DNA from: an uncultured Saprospiraceae bacterium | GTDB taxonomy: Bacteria; Bacteroidota; Bacteroidia; Chitinophagales; Saprospiraceae | Length of the DNA: 64,000 nucleotides | Reading direction: 5' to 3' | Assembly (NCBI GenBank): GCA_938002665.1 | Contig: CALLAE010000038.1 | Span: 23,173 to 87,172 of the forward strand | Shown here: piece after piece, positions 9,039 to 18,249 of the stretch | Layout: each line of letters starts with the position of its first letter | Numbering within the stretch: the first letter of the stretch is position 1 | Translations under genes and position numbers: made by a program | Notes under the pieces: generated by a model | What the model was told of the DNA's origin: nothing | What the model saw: only the letters and a program-made list of their open reading frames with translations | The model's database searches: none

Positions 9039-10967
9039 ATGACAAGACCAATTAAAATGACCAGTCACTCAGAGCTGACCAGATATGAAAAAATACCAGT
9101 AGTTGTATTTGAAGAGTCCATGGATGCTTCAAAAGAAATAGCTCACACGATTGCTTCCAATATTAGGGAAAAACAAACTCAAGGCAAGAATTGTGTTCTA
9201 GGCCTTGCTACAGGCTCATCACCGATCAAAGTTTATGCAGAACTGGTTAGACTGCACAAGGAAGAAGGGCTGAGTTTTCAGAATGTCATCACATTCAACT
9301 TAGATGAATATTATCCTATGAAGCCAGATGCACTTCAGAGTTATGTCTTTTTTATGAATCAACACTTATTCGATCATGTGGACATACAGCCAGTAAATGT
9401 GCATATCCCAGACGGTACAATTCCTATAGAACAAGTCTATGAATACTGCGAAAAATATGAAGCACTTATAGAAGAGCATGGTGGCTTAGATATCCAGTTA
9501 CTAGGCATCGGACGGACTGGACACATCGGCTTCAATGAGCCTGGCTCCACTATCAATGGTGCAACTAGAATGGTGACGCTGGACCACCTTACTAAAAAAG
9601 ATGCGGCTAGTGATTTCTTTGGAGAAGAGCATGTGCCGCGTCACGCGATCACTATGGGAGTAGGCACCATAATGAAAGCTAGGAAAATTTTCCTCATGGC
9701 CTGGGGAGAATCAAAATCTCACATAATTCAGCGAACAGTAGAAGGATCACCTTCAGAACAAGTGCCAGCCACTTTCTTACAGAGCCATCCTAATACTGTA
9801 TTCTATATCGACACAGCGGCTGCAGAAAAGCTCACTCGCTATGCCACTCCATGGAAAGTAGGCAATTGTGACTGGGATAAAGACTTGATAAGAAAAGCTG
9901 TCATACACCTTTCTCTATCATGTGACAAACCAATATTAAAACTCACAGAAAATGACTACATAGAAAATGATCTGGCAGATCTGATACATGAGCAGGGTCC
10001 AGCCTATGACATCAATATAGATGTATTCAATCAGATGCAGCATACGATTACTGGGTGGCCAGGTGGTAAGCCTAATGCTGACGATAGTCGCAGGCCAGAA
10101 AGAGCTGAGCCAGCTAAGAAAAGAGTTATCGTTTTCAGCCCGCACCCAGATGATGATGTTATCTCAATGGGAGGCACGGTCATAAGACTTACAGATCAGG
10201 GACATGATATCCACATCGCTTATCAGACTTCGGGCAATATAGCCGTCTTTGATGAAGACGTTATTGATTATGCCGAATTTGTTTGTGACTATCACAATGC
10301 TTTCAGCATGGAGCAAGGCAAAGCCAATCAGATGTTTGAGGATATCCTTAATCAACTGAAGAATAAAAAACCTGGGGAAATAGATAGTCCTGAAGTCCGA
10401 AAAATAAAGGGCATGATCCGTAGAGTCGAAGCTAGATCAGCCTGCCGGTATATAGGAATTCCAGATAGTAATATTCATCATCTAGATATGCCTTTCTATG
10501 AGACGGGCCTCATCAAAAAGAATCCAATAGGTCATGAAGATGTAGGTATAATTAGAGAGTTATTAGAAAAAGTAAAACCACATATCGTCTATGCTGCAGG
10601 TGATCTTTCAGATCCTCATGGCACTCATAGAGTCTGTCTAGACGCTATCTTCAAAGCGCTCCAGCAGATTAAGTCTGAGGACTGGGCACAAGACTGTTGG
10701 TTATGGCTGTATAGAGGTGCATGGCAAGAATGGGATTTACACGACATAGAAAAAGCAGTTCCACTGAGCCCTGACGAACTCATCAGAAAAAAGAGAGCCA
10801 TCTTCAAGCATCAGTCACAAAAAGACAGGCCCCTATTTCCTGGAGCAGACAGCAGAGAATTTTGGGAGCGAGCTGAGCAACGAAACAAGCACACTGCGGC
10901 ACAGTATGACCAGCTAGGCCTTGCTGAATATGAAGCCATGGAAGCCTTCAAGAGATTTGACTATTAG
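9039..10967 (+). CDS. nagB: Glucosamine-6-phosphate deaminase fused to a PIG-L deacetylase-like domain
   Basis: Seen: 642 residues. Residues 1-300 are NagB-like: LATGSSP (56-62), NLDEYY with Asp89, GIGRTGHIGFNEPGS with His162 and Glu167. Residues about 360-640 are PIG-L/LmbE-like, with the zinc motif HPDDD at 369-373 and DPHGTH at 525-530. Family knowledge: NagB converts glucosamine-6-phosphate to fructose-6-phosphate plus ammonia; PIG-L enzymes deacetylate GlcNAc-containing substrates; long NagB proteins with this tail are common in Bacteroidota. Inferred: deacetylation and deamination of amino sugars in one cytoplasmic protein. Odd: the residue matching E. coli NagB Asp141 is Thr160. An in-frame ATG at residue 7 is an alternative start. 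No nagA is nearby. Confidence 0.92.
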   Translation: MTRPIKMTSHSELTRYEKIPVVVFEESMDASKEIAHTIASNIREKQTQGKNCVLGLATGSSPIKVYAELVRLHKEEGLSFQNVITFNLDEYYPMKPDALQSYVFFMNQHLFDHVDIQPVNVHIPDGTIPIEQVYEYCEKYEALIEEHGGLDIQLLGIGRTGHIGFNEPGSTINGATRMVTLDHLTKKDAASDFFGEEHVPRHAITMGVGTIMKARKIFLMAWGESKSHIIQRTVEGSPSEQVPATFLQSHPNTVFYIDTAAAEKLTRYATPWKVGNCDWDKDLIRKAVIHLSLSCDKPILKLTENDYIENDLADLIHEQGPAYDINIDVFNQMQHTITGWPGGKPNADDSRRPERAEPAKKRVIVFSPHPDDDVISMGGTVIRLTDQGHDIHIAYQTSGNIAVFDEDVIDYAEFVCDYHNAFSMEQGKANQMFEDILNQLKNKKPGEIDSPEVRKIKGMIRRVEARSACRYIGIPDSNIHHLDMPFYETGLIKKNPIGHEDVGIIRELLEKVKPHIVYAAGDLSDPHGTHRVCLDAIFKALQQIKSEDWAQDCWLWLYRGAWQEWDLHDIEKAVPLSPDELIRKKRAIFKHQSQKDRPLFPGADSREFWERAEQRNKHTAAQYDQLGLAEYEAMEAFKRFDY

Positions 10968-11299
10968 TAGCTGAATTTTTGAAGCTTGCAAGTATGGATA
11001 TTCACATAGTTCTCTTACAGTGATAATTAATTTAGGCATGACTGCTATATTTCCAAAAGAACATCTAGAAGTCTAAAGCTCTATTTCCTAGGAGATAACA
11101 AAATAAGTTAGCAATTAACTTTACTACATCTACTCTGAGGATAACTCTCAGCATAGGATAATAAGATCATGAGAAAGAAACTGCTTTTACAATTTTAGAA
11201 ATCATAATATTTAGAGTTTTAGAACAATGAGTAGTCAGTATTGAAAACAGTCACCTAAAATTGTACAAAATAAATGAACTAAGCTTTTCCAGTAGGGCC
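10968..11299. other. Intergenic gap, no gene seen
   Basis: This 332-nt AT-rich stretch lies between the convergent nagB-type gene and the BamA-like gene. Only trivial open frames (under 15 codons) and one 5-bp stem are visible. No terminator with a T-run was found. Confidence 0.6.
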
Positions 11300-12361
11300 C
11301 TAAAACGCCTCTCCAAAAGCAAAATAAAATCCACTGTTGCCTCCCTGACCTATAGCATAATCTAGGCGCAAAGCAGTCCCCTCTTGCTTATCTACTATAA
11401 TCCTAAGACCACCTCCCACATTATACCTGTAGCCAGACAAAGCAAAATCATCAACAGTAAAAGCCACCCGAGAAAAGCCACCAAAACCAGCAACACCTAT
11501 CCTCCAAAACACTTTTGCCCGCGCTTCTACCTGAACAGTATGAAAATGCTTATCTCGATACTTTCCGTAAAAGAATCCACGGGTATACCTATCCCCTCCC
11601 ATCTGTGCCATATCAAAGAACGGTAATTGTCTTCCAAAATTACCTTGATAATAAGAACGAAGAGCCAAAGTAACTTGCTTTTTTACTGTCCAATATTTTC
11701 TCAGATCTAGAACATACTTCAGGTAATGGCTGTCAATAAAATTTCTTAAAAAATCAAATTGCACAAAGGCCCCTTTAGTAGGAGTGAGGATATTATCTCT
11801 TTTGTCTAGTAAAAAAGTAAGACCTAAACTAAAAACACTTTTGTCTTCAGTGTCCAGAAGATTATGGGTAGGTGAAGACAAATCTTCTTCAAGGGAAAAA
11901 ATGTCAGTAAAGGAAATGAAACGCAACTGAGGACCAAAGAAGGCATCCTTCCTAATACGCTTGAGCAAATGCATTCCAAGATTCCACCGACGAGAACTAT
12001 AGGAAATGGGTTGCCAAGCTAAGTTGCCTGTACCATAAAAGAAATCTGGATACTTAGAATAATGTAACAGCCCTTTAGTAAACCATTCCTCATCTCTGAA
12101 AAAATAATTCCAGTCTCCTTCTATTATCAATTGCTTATTCCAAGTATAGGAAAACTCCAATGAAGCATTGGATGTACGCGTCTTGTCTTTATAAAAATCC
12201 AAAGTCGCTAAGGCCACTGCTCCTATATAAGTTCGTGTTTCTGGTTGATACCCAAAGGTCGGTACTGGAAGTATCTTATAAGGCTTGTACTTTACTGAAT
12301 CTTGAGCAACCAACCCTTGAAAACTAAACAACAGAATTATAATGACACAACCTACTCTCAT
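11300..12361 (-). CDS. BamA/Omp85-family outer-membrane barrel without POTRA domains
   Basis: Seen: 353 residues starting with a Sec signal peptide (MRVGCVIIILLFSFQGLVAQ). Alternating hydrophobic beta-strands follow, with typical D15 surface-antigen features: RDNILTPTKGAFVQFD, GGDRYTRGFFYGKYRD, GGGLRIIVDK and LRLDYAIG. The protein ends in Phe (FAFGEAF), the usual outer-membrane barrel signal. Family knowledge: the C-terminal BamA-like barrel normally follows POTRA repeats; here only about 25 residues precede the barrel, so POTRA domains are absent. Such single-barrel proteins are common in Bacteroidota with unknown cargo. It is the third gene of a probable glpK - TMEM220 - barrel operon (49-nt gap). 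A role in lipid or glycerol-product transport is only guesswork. Confidence 0.85.
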   Translation of the reverse strand: MRVGCVIIILLFSFQGLVAQDSVKYKPYKILPVPTFGYQPETRTYIGAVALATLDFYKDKTRTSNASLEFSYTWNKQLIIEGDWNYFFRDEEWFTKGLLHYSKYPDFFYGTGNLAWQPISYSSRRWNLGMHLLKRIRKDAFFGPQLRFISFTDIFSLEEDLSSPTHNLLDTEDKSVFSLGLTFLLDKRDNILTPTKGAFVQFDFLRNFIDSHYLKYVLDLRKYWTVKKQVTLALRSYYQGNFGRQLPFFDMAQMGGDRYTRGFFYGKYRDKHFHTVQVEARAKVFWRIGVAGFGGFSRVAFTVDDFALSGYRYNVGGGLRIIVDKQEGTALRLDYAIGQGGNSGFYFAFGEAF

Positions 12362-12410
12362 TCACTTCTCTTTAAACTAATAACCATTCAACTATCAACT
12401 AATTAACTAA

Positions 12411-12770
12411 TTAACTGGAATCTTTACTCTTAAGATAATAATACCACACCACAACCAAACACAACACCATTCCAAAAAACTCTCTTATTAATTCTATATG
12501 AGGAGACTCCGCTTGCATACTACCCGTAATAGTCGGCATACCCGCTCTTACCCACTGCATGAGATCTGGCACATATAGTGATGTTTTCAGGAAGAGAGGA
12601 ATCATAATAAGTCCTAGCACTTTACTATGCAAGCTACCCTTGATATATAATAAAGGGATAGCAGCAACAAATAGATAGAGCAAGATCCACAACCAAGGAT
12701 CAGGATCATTGTACTGCACGGCTGCAAAGACTAAAAACAAAAATGAGACTATATAATGTTTAATCTTCAT
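12411..12770 (-). CDS. TMEM220-family small membrane protein
   Basis: Seen: 119 residues with four predicted membrane segments. The family signature QYNDPDPWLWILLY lies near residues 19-32 and an ELIREFFGM stretch near 93-101. Family knowledge: TMEM220 proteins are found from bacteria to humans and have no known biochemical function. The start codon lies 11 nt inside the end of glpK, so the two are translationally coupled, which ties it to glycerol use by context only. The BamA-like gene follows 49 nt downstream. Confidence 0.8.
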   Translation of the reverse strand: MKIKHYIVSFLFLVFAAVQYNDPDPWLWILLYLFVAAIPLLYIKGSLHSKVLGLIMIPLFLKTSLYVPDLMQWVRAGMPTITGSMQAESPHIELIREFFGMVLCLVVVWYYYLKSKDSS

Positions 12771-14247
12771 CCCCTTCTGATTCTTTCCAATCTAATGTTC
12801 TATCCACAGCTTTTTGCCACTGACGATAAAGCTTGTCTTTCTTTGCTTCATCCATTACTGGTTCGAAGGTCCGCTCTACTTTTCTGTTGTTGCTGATGAC
12901 AGCAGCATCCCACAGCCCTAAAGTCATGCCTGCTAGATACACCGCCCCCAAGGCCGTAGATTCTATCGTCTGTGGTCGTTCTACCTGCGCCTGCAACATG
13001 TCCGCCTGAAACTGCATGAGGTAATTATTCTTACAAGCACCACCATCTACCTTAAGTATATCTAGTTCTATTCCGCTGTCCTTAGCCATGGCGTCCAGTA
13101 CATCTCTAGTCCTGTAAGCGAGTGCATCCAGAGTGGCCTTGGCAAAATGTTCTATGCCAGTCGCACGTGTCAGACCAAAAATGGCTCCCCTACTATCCAT
13201 GTTCCAGTATGGTGCGCCCAGCCCTGCAAAAGCAGGCACTACGATTACCTCATGTTCATCTCGTACACTTTCTGCCAGCGCTTCTGTCTCAGCAGAATCC
13301 TTGATAATACGCAAGCCATCTCGCAGCCATTGCACTGCCGCACCAGCCACAAAGATGCTACCCTCTAAAGCGTACGCCACTTCCCCTTTGTCATTACAGC
13401 ATAGCGTCGTGAGTAAGCCATTTTCAGAACCTACAAACTTATCACCGACATTCATCAGCATAAAGCAGCCTGTCCCATAAGTATTCTTAGCCATGCCTTT
13501 GTCAAAGCAGGCTTGGCCAAAGAGCGCTGCTTGTTGGTCGCCAGCGACACCAGCAATAGGAATATCTATACCCCTATAAATATAGACACCAAAATGGGAA
13601 GCAGAGGGTTGTACTCTCGGTAAAACAGATTCTGGTATATCCATTTTAGCCAGGATAGTTTTATCCCATTCTAGTGACTTGATATTGTAGAGTAAGGTTC
13701 TGGAAGCATTAGTGTAATCCGTTACATGCTCACGACCTTCTGTCATCTTCCATATCAGCCAAGTATCTATGGTACCAAATAACAAATCCTCTACCTGCTC
13801 ATCCACCTCATTAAGTATCCATCTGAGTTTTGTTCCAGAAAAATAAGGATCTATAGGCAAGCCAGTGTTAGTATAAACATATTCTTCAAAGCCCTCCCCT
13901 TTGAGCTGTTTACAATAAGAAGACGTTCTTTTATCCTGCCATACGATAGCTCTATGTACTGGCAAGCCTGTATGCTTATTCCAGACTACTGTGGTCTCTC
14001 TCTGATTAGTTATTCCTATTCCAGCAATTTGTGACACCTCAGCGACGTGCTTCTCTATCAGCTGGTCCAATACCGCCATTTGCTTTTCCCAAATCTCCAC
14101 AGCATCATGCTCTACCCAGTCAGACTTAGGAAAGTGCTGAGTGAATTCAGCCTGCTCTATGGCTAGGATATGCCCTTTAGCATCTACTAGCACGGCTCGG
14201 CAGCTAGAGGTACCTTCGTCCAGAGAAATTATATAGGGGCCTTGCAT
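12760..14247 (-). CDS. glpK: Glycerol kinase
   Basis: Seen: 495 residues, the normal GlpK length. Phosphate-binding loop SLDEGTSSCRAVLVD at the N-terminus, the glycerol-binding GITNQRETTVVW with HRAIVWQDKRT, AGVAGDQQAALFGQ with the catalytic Asp, KNTYGTGCFMLMN, and the FGGY C-terminal DGGACKNNYLMQ. Reaction: glycerol plus ATP to sn-glycerol-3-phosphate, in the cytoplasm. It heads the glpK - TMEM220 - barrel operon. The partner dehydrogenase glpD is 4.3 kb away on the same strand but separated by other genes. No glycerol facilitator gene is present in the window. Small oddity: DEGTSSC replaces the common DQGTTSS in the first motif. Confidence 0.97.
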   Translation of the reverse strand: MQGPYIISLDEGTSSCRAVLVDAKGHILAIEQAEFTQHFPKSDWVEHDAVEIWEKQMAVLDQLIEKHVAEVSQIAGIGITNQRETTVVWNKHTGLPVHRAIVWQDKRTSSYCKQLKGEGFEEYVYTNTGLPIDPYFSGTKLRWILNEVDEQVEDLLFGTIDTWLIWKMTEGREHVTDYTNASRTLLYNIKSLEWDKTILAKMDIPESVLPRVQPSASHFGVYIYRGIDIPIAGVAGDQQAALFGQACFDKGMAKNTYGTGCFMLMNVGDKFVGSENGLLTTLCCNDKGEVAYALEGSIFVAGAAVQWLRDGLRIIKDSAETEALAESVRDEHEVIVVPAFAGLGAPYWNMDSRGAIFGLTRATGIEHFAKATLDALAYRTRDVLDAMAKDSGIELDILKVDGGACKNNYLMQFQADMLQAQVERPQTIESTALGAVYLAGMTLGLWDAAVISNNRKVERTFEPVMDEAKKDKLYRQWQKAVDRTLDWKESEGDED

Positions 14248-14471
14248 TCTGTTTGCTGATTTAATGAAGAGCCTAAGATAAGCTTACTCTGAATAATCCC
14301 ACCTACGTACTAATTTAAAATCAAGTGTAGTACTTTATGATGCACAACTAAGATTTAAGAGTTGCACCATGGAATAACATGGAGCTGGGCTACTGACTAG
14401 CCGCTTTGCTAGATCAGGACAATGATGCATGCTCTCATGATAATATACTAAAGGTTTATATGGACTTATAG

Positions 14472-14654
14472 AACACTACCTGTACTCAATTAGATGCCTT
14501 TATCATTTGCTGTGGTTGCGTCGAATCCTTTCCCGCAATTTCTGAAATTTCAGTGGAGCTAGATTCTTTAGTACAAAAGGTAAGACGAGTTTTGGATTTA
14601 AGATCACCTCTGAATGAAGGAGATCAGTTAATTTTCGATGGCATACATGTCTAG
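14472..14654 (+). other. Orphan open frame without a start codon in a 425-nt gap
   Basis: The gap 14248-14672 carries one frame open for 60 codons between stops (14472-14654). It ends ...VELDSLVQKVRRVLDL, then RSPLNEGDQLIFDGIHV, which reads like real protein rather than random translation. There is no ATG; an internal GTG would give only about 36 residues. I do not recognise a family. It may be the 3' end of a decayed gene. Nothing else is visible in the gap. Confidence 0.25.
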
Positions 14655-14672
14655 AAGCATACTCACTACTTT

Positions 14673-15107
14673 TCAATCAGAAAAATTCCTAGCTTGCCAC
14701 CACACCGGCAACAAACAAAATACAGCAGCACAGCGCAGTCCAAAATAGAGATGAGGCAACAGCATTAAGAACATATCCATAAGCAAACCTTTGGATGTGG
14801 AGCGGCTTGCTAGATCTACAACATTTTTGGGTATACCAAAGTAGAGAAATTCGTATCCTACAATAAAAACATAGAACAGGATAATGCCTAGATTAATTTT
14901 AGAAGATCGCCAGTCATAGATCATTACTGCAATAAACACCAGGATAGAACTACCCAAACTGAAAAAGGTATATGGATTGGCAATTATATAATCCCACCCT
15001 CTTGTTGCGAGAACTAAAAACAACAGAAGATTGATGACGATTACCGCTTTAGCATAATTACGTACCAGATCAAACTTGTACTCTGTTATAAAGCTGGATT
15101 GCGTCAT
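14673..15107 (-). CDS. Hypothetical four-helix membrane protein
   Basis: Seen: 144 residues with four hydrophobic segments: about 20-40 (VIVINLLLFLVLATRGW), 45-63 (FFSLGSSILVFIAVMIY), 72-92 (LGIILFYVFIVGYEFLYF) and 108-137. The polar N-terminus is short. No motif or family is recognised. It stands alone, with a 425-nt gap upstream of its neighbour glpK and a helicase gene starting 1.5 kb away on the same strand and ending 117 nt upstream. Coding is supported by clean amphipathic composition and an ATG start, not by homology. Confidence 0.65.
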   Translation of the reverse strand: MTQSSFITEYKFDLVRNYAKAVIVINLLLFLVLATRGWDYIIANPYTFFSLGSSILVFIAVMIYDWRSSKINLGIILFYVFIVGYEFLYFGIPKNVVDLASRSTSKGLLMDMFLMLLPHLYFGLRCAAVFCLLPVWWQARNFSD

Positions 15108-15224
15108 AAGCTGCTATTTAGTACATAACCATTAGAGCCATAAAGGAGTTCCTAATACAAAAGTTACTAGATTAAACTTCTTTATAGGGCGACAATTGAC
15201 AATGTATTATCTACTAGCTAGATC

Positions 15225-16574
15225 CTACCCCAATACACTAATCCTAATCTTCTTCTTTTTCAACTTGCAATTATTAAGTAACTCTATCAACTGATCTGCC
15301 CTAGCGGGCGGCACAGCGACGAAGGCACAGGTCGGCTGCAGCTCTATAAGGCCGAGCTCATCATTTTGTAATTGTCCTTGCTTAAAGAACAAGCCTGCAA
15401 TATCCCCCTTCGAAATCTTATCCTTTTTACCACCCGTCAGGTAAAGCGTCACCCACTCTTTTGTCATCCTATCCTTACTAGGCTCTAGCGCTATCGCTCG
15501 GGCATCTTTGATAAATACTGGTAACGCTTCTTCTTTCCATTTTAGAATATAAGCAGTGCCATTGCTTTGCATCCTGCCTGTCCTGCCATTTCTATGAACA
15601 AATTCATCAGCCCGCATAGGCAGTTGATAATGGATAATAAAATCGAGCTCTGGAATATCTATGCCTCTAGCTGCTAGATCTGTTGCGATCAGCAAGCGAT
15701 GCGTACCATTTCTAAACTTAATCAGTGCCCGCTCTCTATCTCTTTGCTCTAGGCCTCCGTGAAAAGCTACATGATCTATTTGATGGTCCTCAAGAAAATC
15801 ACAGACCTCTTGAATACTTGCTTTGAAATTACAGAAGACTATACCATTCTTCTTGCCTAGATGTAAGAGTAGCTCCAGGAGACTATTCAACTTGTTTTCT
15901 TGCGGGGAGACGATGAGTTTGTATTCTATGGCAGGCTGAGCCTTGGTGAGATAGTTGAGTCGCGTAGGCTGGGTCATGCCCAAGAAGGATGGAACTTTTA
16001 GTTTCTGTGTGGCGGAAGTAAGCACCTTTCTTTCTAGTGCTGTTAGCTCAGAGACTATTTCTTCCATTTCTTCTCTGAAACCTATTTCCAGAGATTTATC
16101 AAATTCATCCAGCACTAAACTCTTAATGTAATTTGTCTCTATAACATCTCTCCGAATATGATCTGCCACCCTACCAGCGGTACCAACTAAGATAGTGGGT
16201 GGATGCTTGAGCTCCATCCTATCTTTAGATCCTGACCTGCCTCCATAGACAACGAGGGCCTTAAAACCACTTCCCATCTCACTGATGACTTGCTGGATTT
16301 GGATAGCTAATTCTCTAGATGGTACCACAATAAGTAACTGTATTTCTTTGAGAGCAGGGTCTAATAATTTTATCAAGGGTAACAGAAAGGCAAGCGTCTT
16401 ACCCGTGCCTGTGGGAGAGAGTAAGATGACTTCTGGTTCCTTGCTTATGGCTTCATGCGCTTTGAGCTGCATCGGATTCAGCGCCTCTATACCTAGCTTC
16501 TTCAGTATCGCCTCTTCATCCTTATAATTCGTTGTCATGCGGTGAAGGTAGGCATTAGCTCTTTCCTTATTCAT
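15225..16574 (-). CDS. DEAD-box RNA helicase, DbpA type
   Basis: Seen: 449 residues. Motif I SPTGTGKT, Ia PSRELA, Ib GTAGR, motif II VLDEFD, motif III TSAT, IV VFCNF, V ATDLAARGIDI, VI HRNGRTGR. The C-terminal 75 residues match the DbpA-type RNA-binding domain (LYLTGGKKDKISKGDIAGLF). Family knowledge: DbpA binds a 23S rRNA hairpin and helps 50S subunit assembly; Bacteroidota members of this subfamily carry DEFD in place of DEAD. An internal ATG at residue 13 (MTTNYKDEE) is an alternative start. Divergent from a small orphan gene, with 88 nt between them. Confidence 0.93.
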   Translation of the reverse strand: MNKERANAYLHRMTTNYKDEEAILKKLGIEALNPMQLKAHEAISKEPEVILLSPTGTGKTLAFLLPLIKLLDPALKEIQLLIVVPSRELAIQIQQVISEMGSGFKALVVYGGRSGSKDRMELKHPPTILVGTAGRVADHIRRDVIETNYIKSLVLDEFDKSLEIGFREEMEEIVSELTALERKVLTSATQKLKVPSFLGMTQPTRLNYLTKAQPAIEYKLIVSPQENKLNSLLELLLHLGKKNGIVFCNFKASIQEVCDFLEDHQIDHVAFHGGLEQRDRERALIKFRNGTHRLLIATDLAARGIDIPELDFIIHYQLPMRADEFVHRNGRTGRMQSNGTAYILKWKEEALPVFIKDARAIALEPSKDRMTKEWVTLYLTGGKKDKISKGDIAGLFFKQGQLQNDELGLIELQPTCAFVAVPPARADQLIELLNNCKLKKKKIRISVLG

Positions 16575-16662
16575 ATTAGCTTAGACGAAAACTTATCATA
16601 AGTCAAGGTTCTTCTAAAAGATTTCTCCGTTATTTACCTATACAATCAAATACATAGAAGAC

Positions 16663-16917
16663 ATGGCAGACCAACAGGTAGAACAAACAACTATGCAGAC
16701 CATCCTATTTGCACTGGAAAACTGCGCCTGCTATTATTGTTTCCAGGGAATGCTTCACTACCAAGAGATGGCCAAAGAAAAAGGCAGTCATGAAGCTATA
16801 TTAGAGTCTTTTCTCAGTACTACCCTATTCATTATCGGATGTGTTTTTCTGTTAGACCTACTGATTAGAATTGTTTCCGGTATTAGAAAAAGGAGATGCA
16901 GGAAAGTCTTCATGTAA
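16663..16917 (+). CDS. Small hypothetical protein with one membrane segment
   Basis: Seen: 84 residues starting with ATG. The N-terminal half contains CACYYCFQGMLHYQE; one membrane helix lies at about 52-70 (STTLFIIGCVFLLDLLIRIV), followed by a basic tail (RKRRCRKVF). Four Cys are present, three of them clustered at 24-29. No family is recognised. It has its own possible terminator overlapping the 3' end. Coding is likely but not certain. Confidence 0.5.
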   Translation: MADQQVEQTTMQTILFALENCACYYCFQGMLHYQEMAKEKGSHEAILESFLSTTLFIIGCVFLLDLLIRIVSGIRKRRCRKVFM

Positions 16918-16940
16918 TTTCTAATATCTCCTTTGTTTTT
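16887..16940 (+). terminator. Possible intrinsic terminator
   Basis: Inverted repeat AAAGGAGAT (about 16888-16896) and ATCTCCTTT (16926-16934) followed by GTTTTT. The 29-nt loop is large and the upstream arm lies inside the small gene, so confidence is low. Confidence 0.3.
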
Positions 16941-17131
16941 CATTGCTATTCATTTTGCATTCTTTCAACTATTCAAACAAAGTCAATTAATGGAAAACAA
17001 CTTTTCTAAAGTCAAAGAACATTATACTAAGAAGCTAACGCTGCGCTTATAGAATACACAAACAAGAAAGAGATGGGCCCTTTAATAAAACTAATGAGCT
17101 ATATTTAGTGGATACTAAATCAAATATTTAA

Positions 17132-18067
17132 ATGAAATTGTTAAAGGTCTTTATTGTCTTTTTTAGTTTGGTTGTCTTATTATCAAGCATGAGGTTATCG
17201 CATAATAGACCATCCACCAATGGATTAGAACTTGTTTCCGCTAACTTCTCAAATGAAATATTTAGAGAGATAAATGAATCTGGTCAAAATTCGAAAGTAC
17301 AGTGCAAAGAAGACACAGACAGCCAATTCTTTGAAATAATTGTGGACTCACTGATAGTGAATGGCAATCCTATCACTTTAGAAGAATTAAAAGAAGATGG
17401 GTTAAATGAATTAGTTGCGAATTTTAAAAGAGAAGAATACAATTCCATTTCTCGATTAAGTGCATACGATAGAGAACATATTTTCAGGAAGAAATTCTTT
17501 AACAGCAATATTTATGTAGAATATGAACTAAGTGATATTCAAATAAACACCTTAGTCAAAGGAATAGAATTAATAAAGAAATTGAATCCAACAAGTTCAG
17601 GTGGTCCACCTCCTCCTCCAGCTTCGAATTCACTAAGCATTGAAATGAAAGTTCAAGAATTAATATTTGATTCTCGTAAAAAAGTTGTCGACCTAAATAC
17701 TAACTTGTCTTATAGATGCAATGAAAAAAATGGCTGCAGATCACGAAAAGAAACTACCCAACATATTCATGAATTTTACAAAACAGGTAATACAAAAATT
17801 GTTGACGGAAAGCTAAGTGAAGAATATAAGGTGGAAAGTTATCATGGCAAAACAGAGTACTTTTATGTGATCGAAGGATTGCCATATATAAAATATCCAG
17901 ACCTAAAATACAAATTCGACGGTTTTAATATTAAGTATTCAAAAATATATGCAGGTGATACTTTAGAGATAACACATAGAATTACACCTGTCCAATGTCC
18001 CAATATCTACTTGGAATATTTCAAAAGATTTAGCGAATTATCCCAATTCAACTTTGAATGCAAATAA
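17132..18067 (+). CDS. Hypothetical secreted protein with a poly-proline linker
   Basis: Seen: 311 residues with a Sec-type signal (MKLLKVFIVFFSLVVLLSS). Two predicted globular halves are separated by a GGPPPPPASNS linker at about residues 164-174. The C-terminal half holds paired Cys (RCNEKNGCRSR, and CPNIYL with a final Cys), suggesting disulfides in the periplasm or outside. Base composition is clearly more AT-rich than flanking genes and codon use favours A/T third positions. No family is recognised. It sits in an accessory strip between a small orphan gene and a decayed polysaccharide deacetylase. Recent acquisition is a reasonable inference but not shown. Confidence 0.7.
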   Translation: MKLLKVFIVFFSLVVLLSSMRLSHNRPSTNGLELVSANFSNEIFREINESGQNSKVQCKEDTDSQFFEIIVDSLIVNGNPITLEELKEDGLNELVANFKREEYNSISRLSAYDREHIFRKKFFNSNIYVEYELSDIQINTLVKGIELIKKLNPTSSGGPPPPPASNSLSIEMKVQELIFDSRKKVVDLNTNLSYRCNEKNGCRSRKETTQHIHEFYKTGNTKIVDGKLSEEYKVESYHGKTEYFYVIEGLPYIKYPDLKYKFDGFNIKYSKIYAGDTLEITHRITPVQCPNIYLEYFKRFSELSQFNFECK

Positions 18068-18249
18068 GTGCTTTATTAGGTCATAAGCCTAAGATTTAGA
18101 ACAGGTATTGAGTTATTGTAGAAAGCATAACTATGCATGATAACACCTAAAAAGAAACACGATATGTGGATAACAATTATTATACAGAGAAGCATTAATA
18201 TCCTAAGTCCTACTCTTTGACTGATTTCAATAAACTGAAGTTAGCATTC

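Noticed and set aside
13122..13480. Three overlapping plus-strand open frames inside glpK
   Set aside because: They lie wholly antisense to a strongly conserved glycerol kinase, have no signal, family features or spacing of their own, and their composition mirrors the opposite strand.
15225..16574. DEFD in place of DEAD as a broken helicase
   Set aside because: All other helicase motifs are intact and this variant is usual for this subfamily in Bacteroidota.
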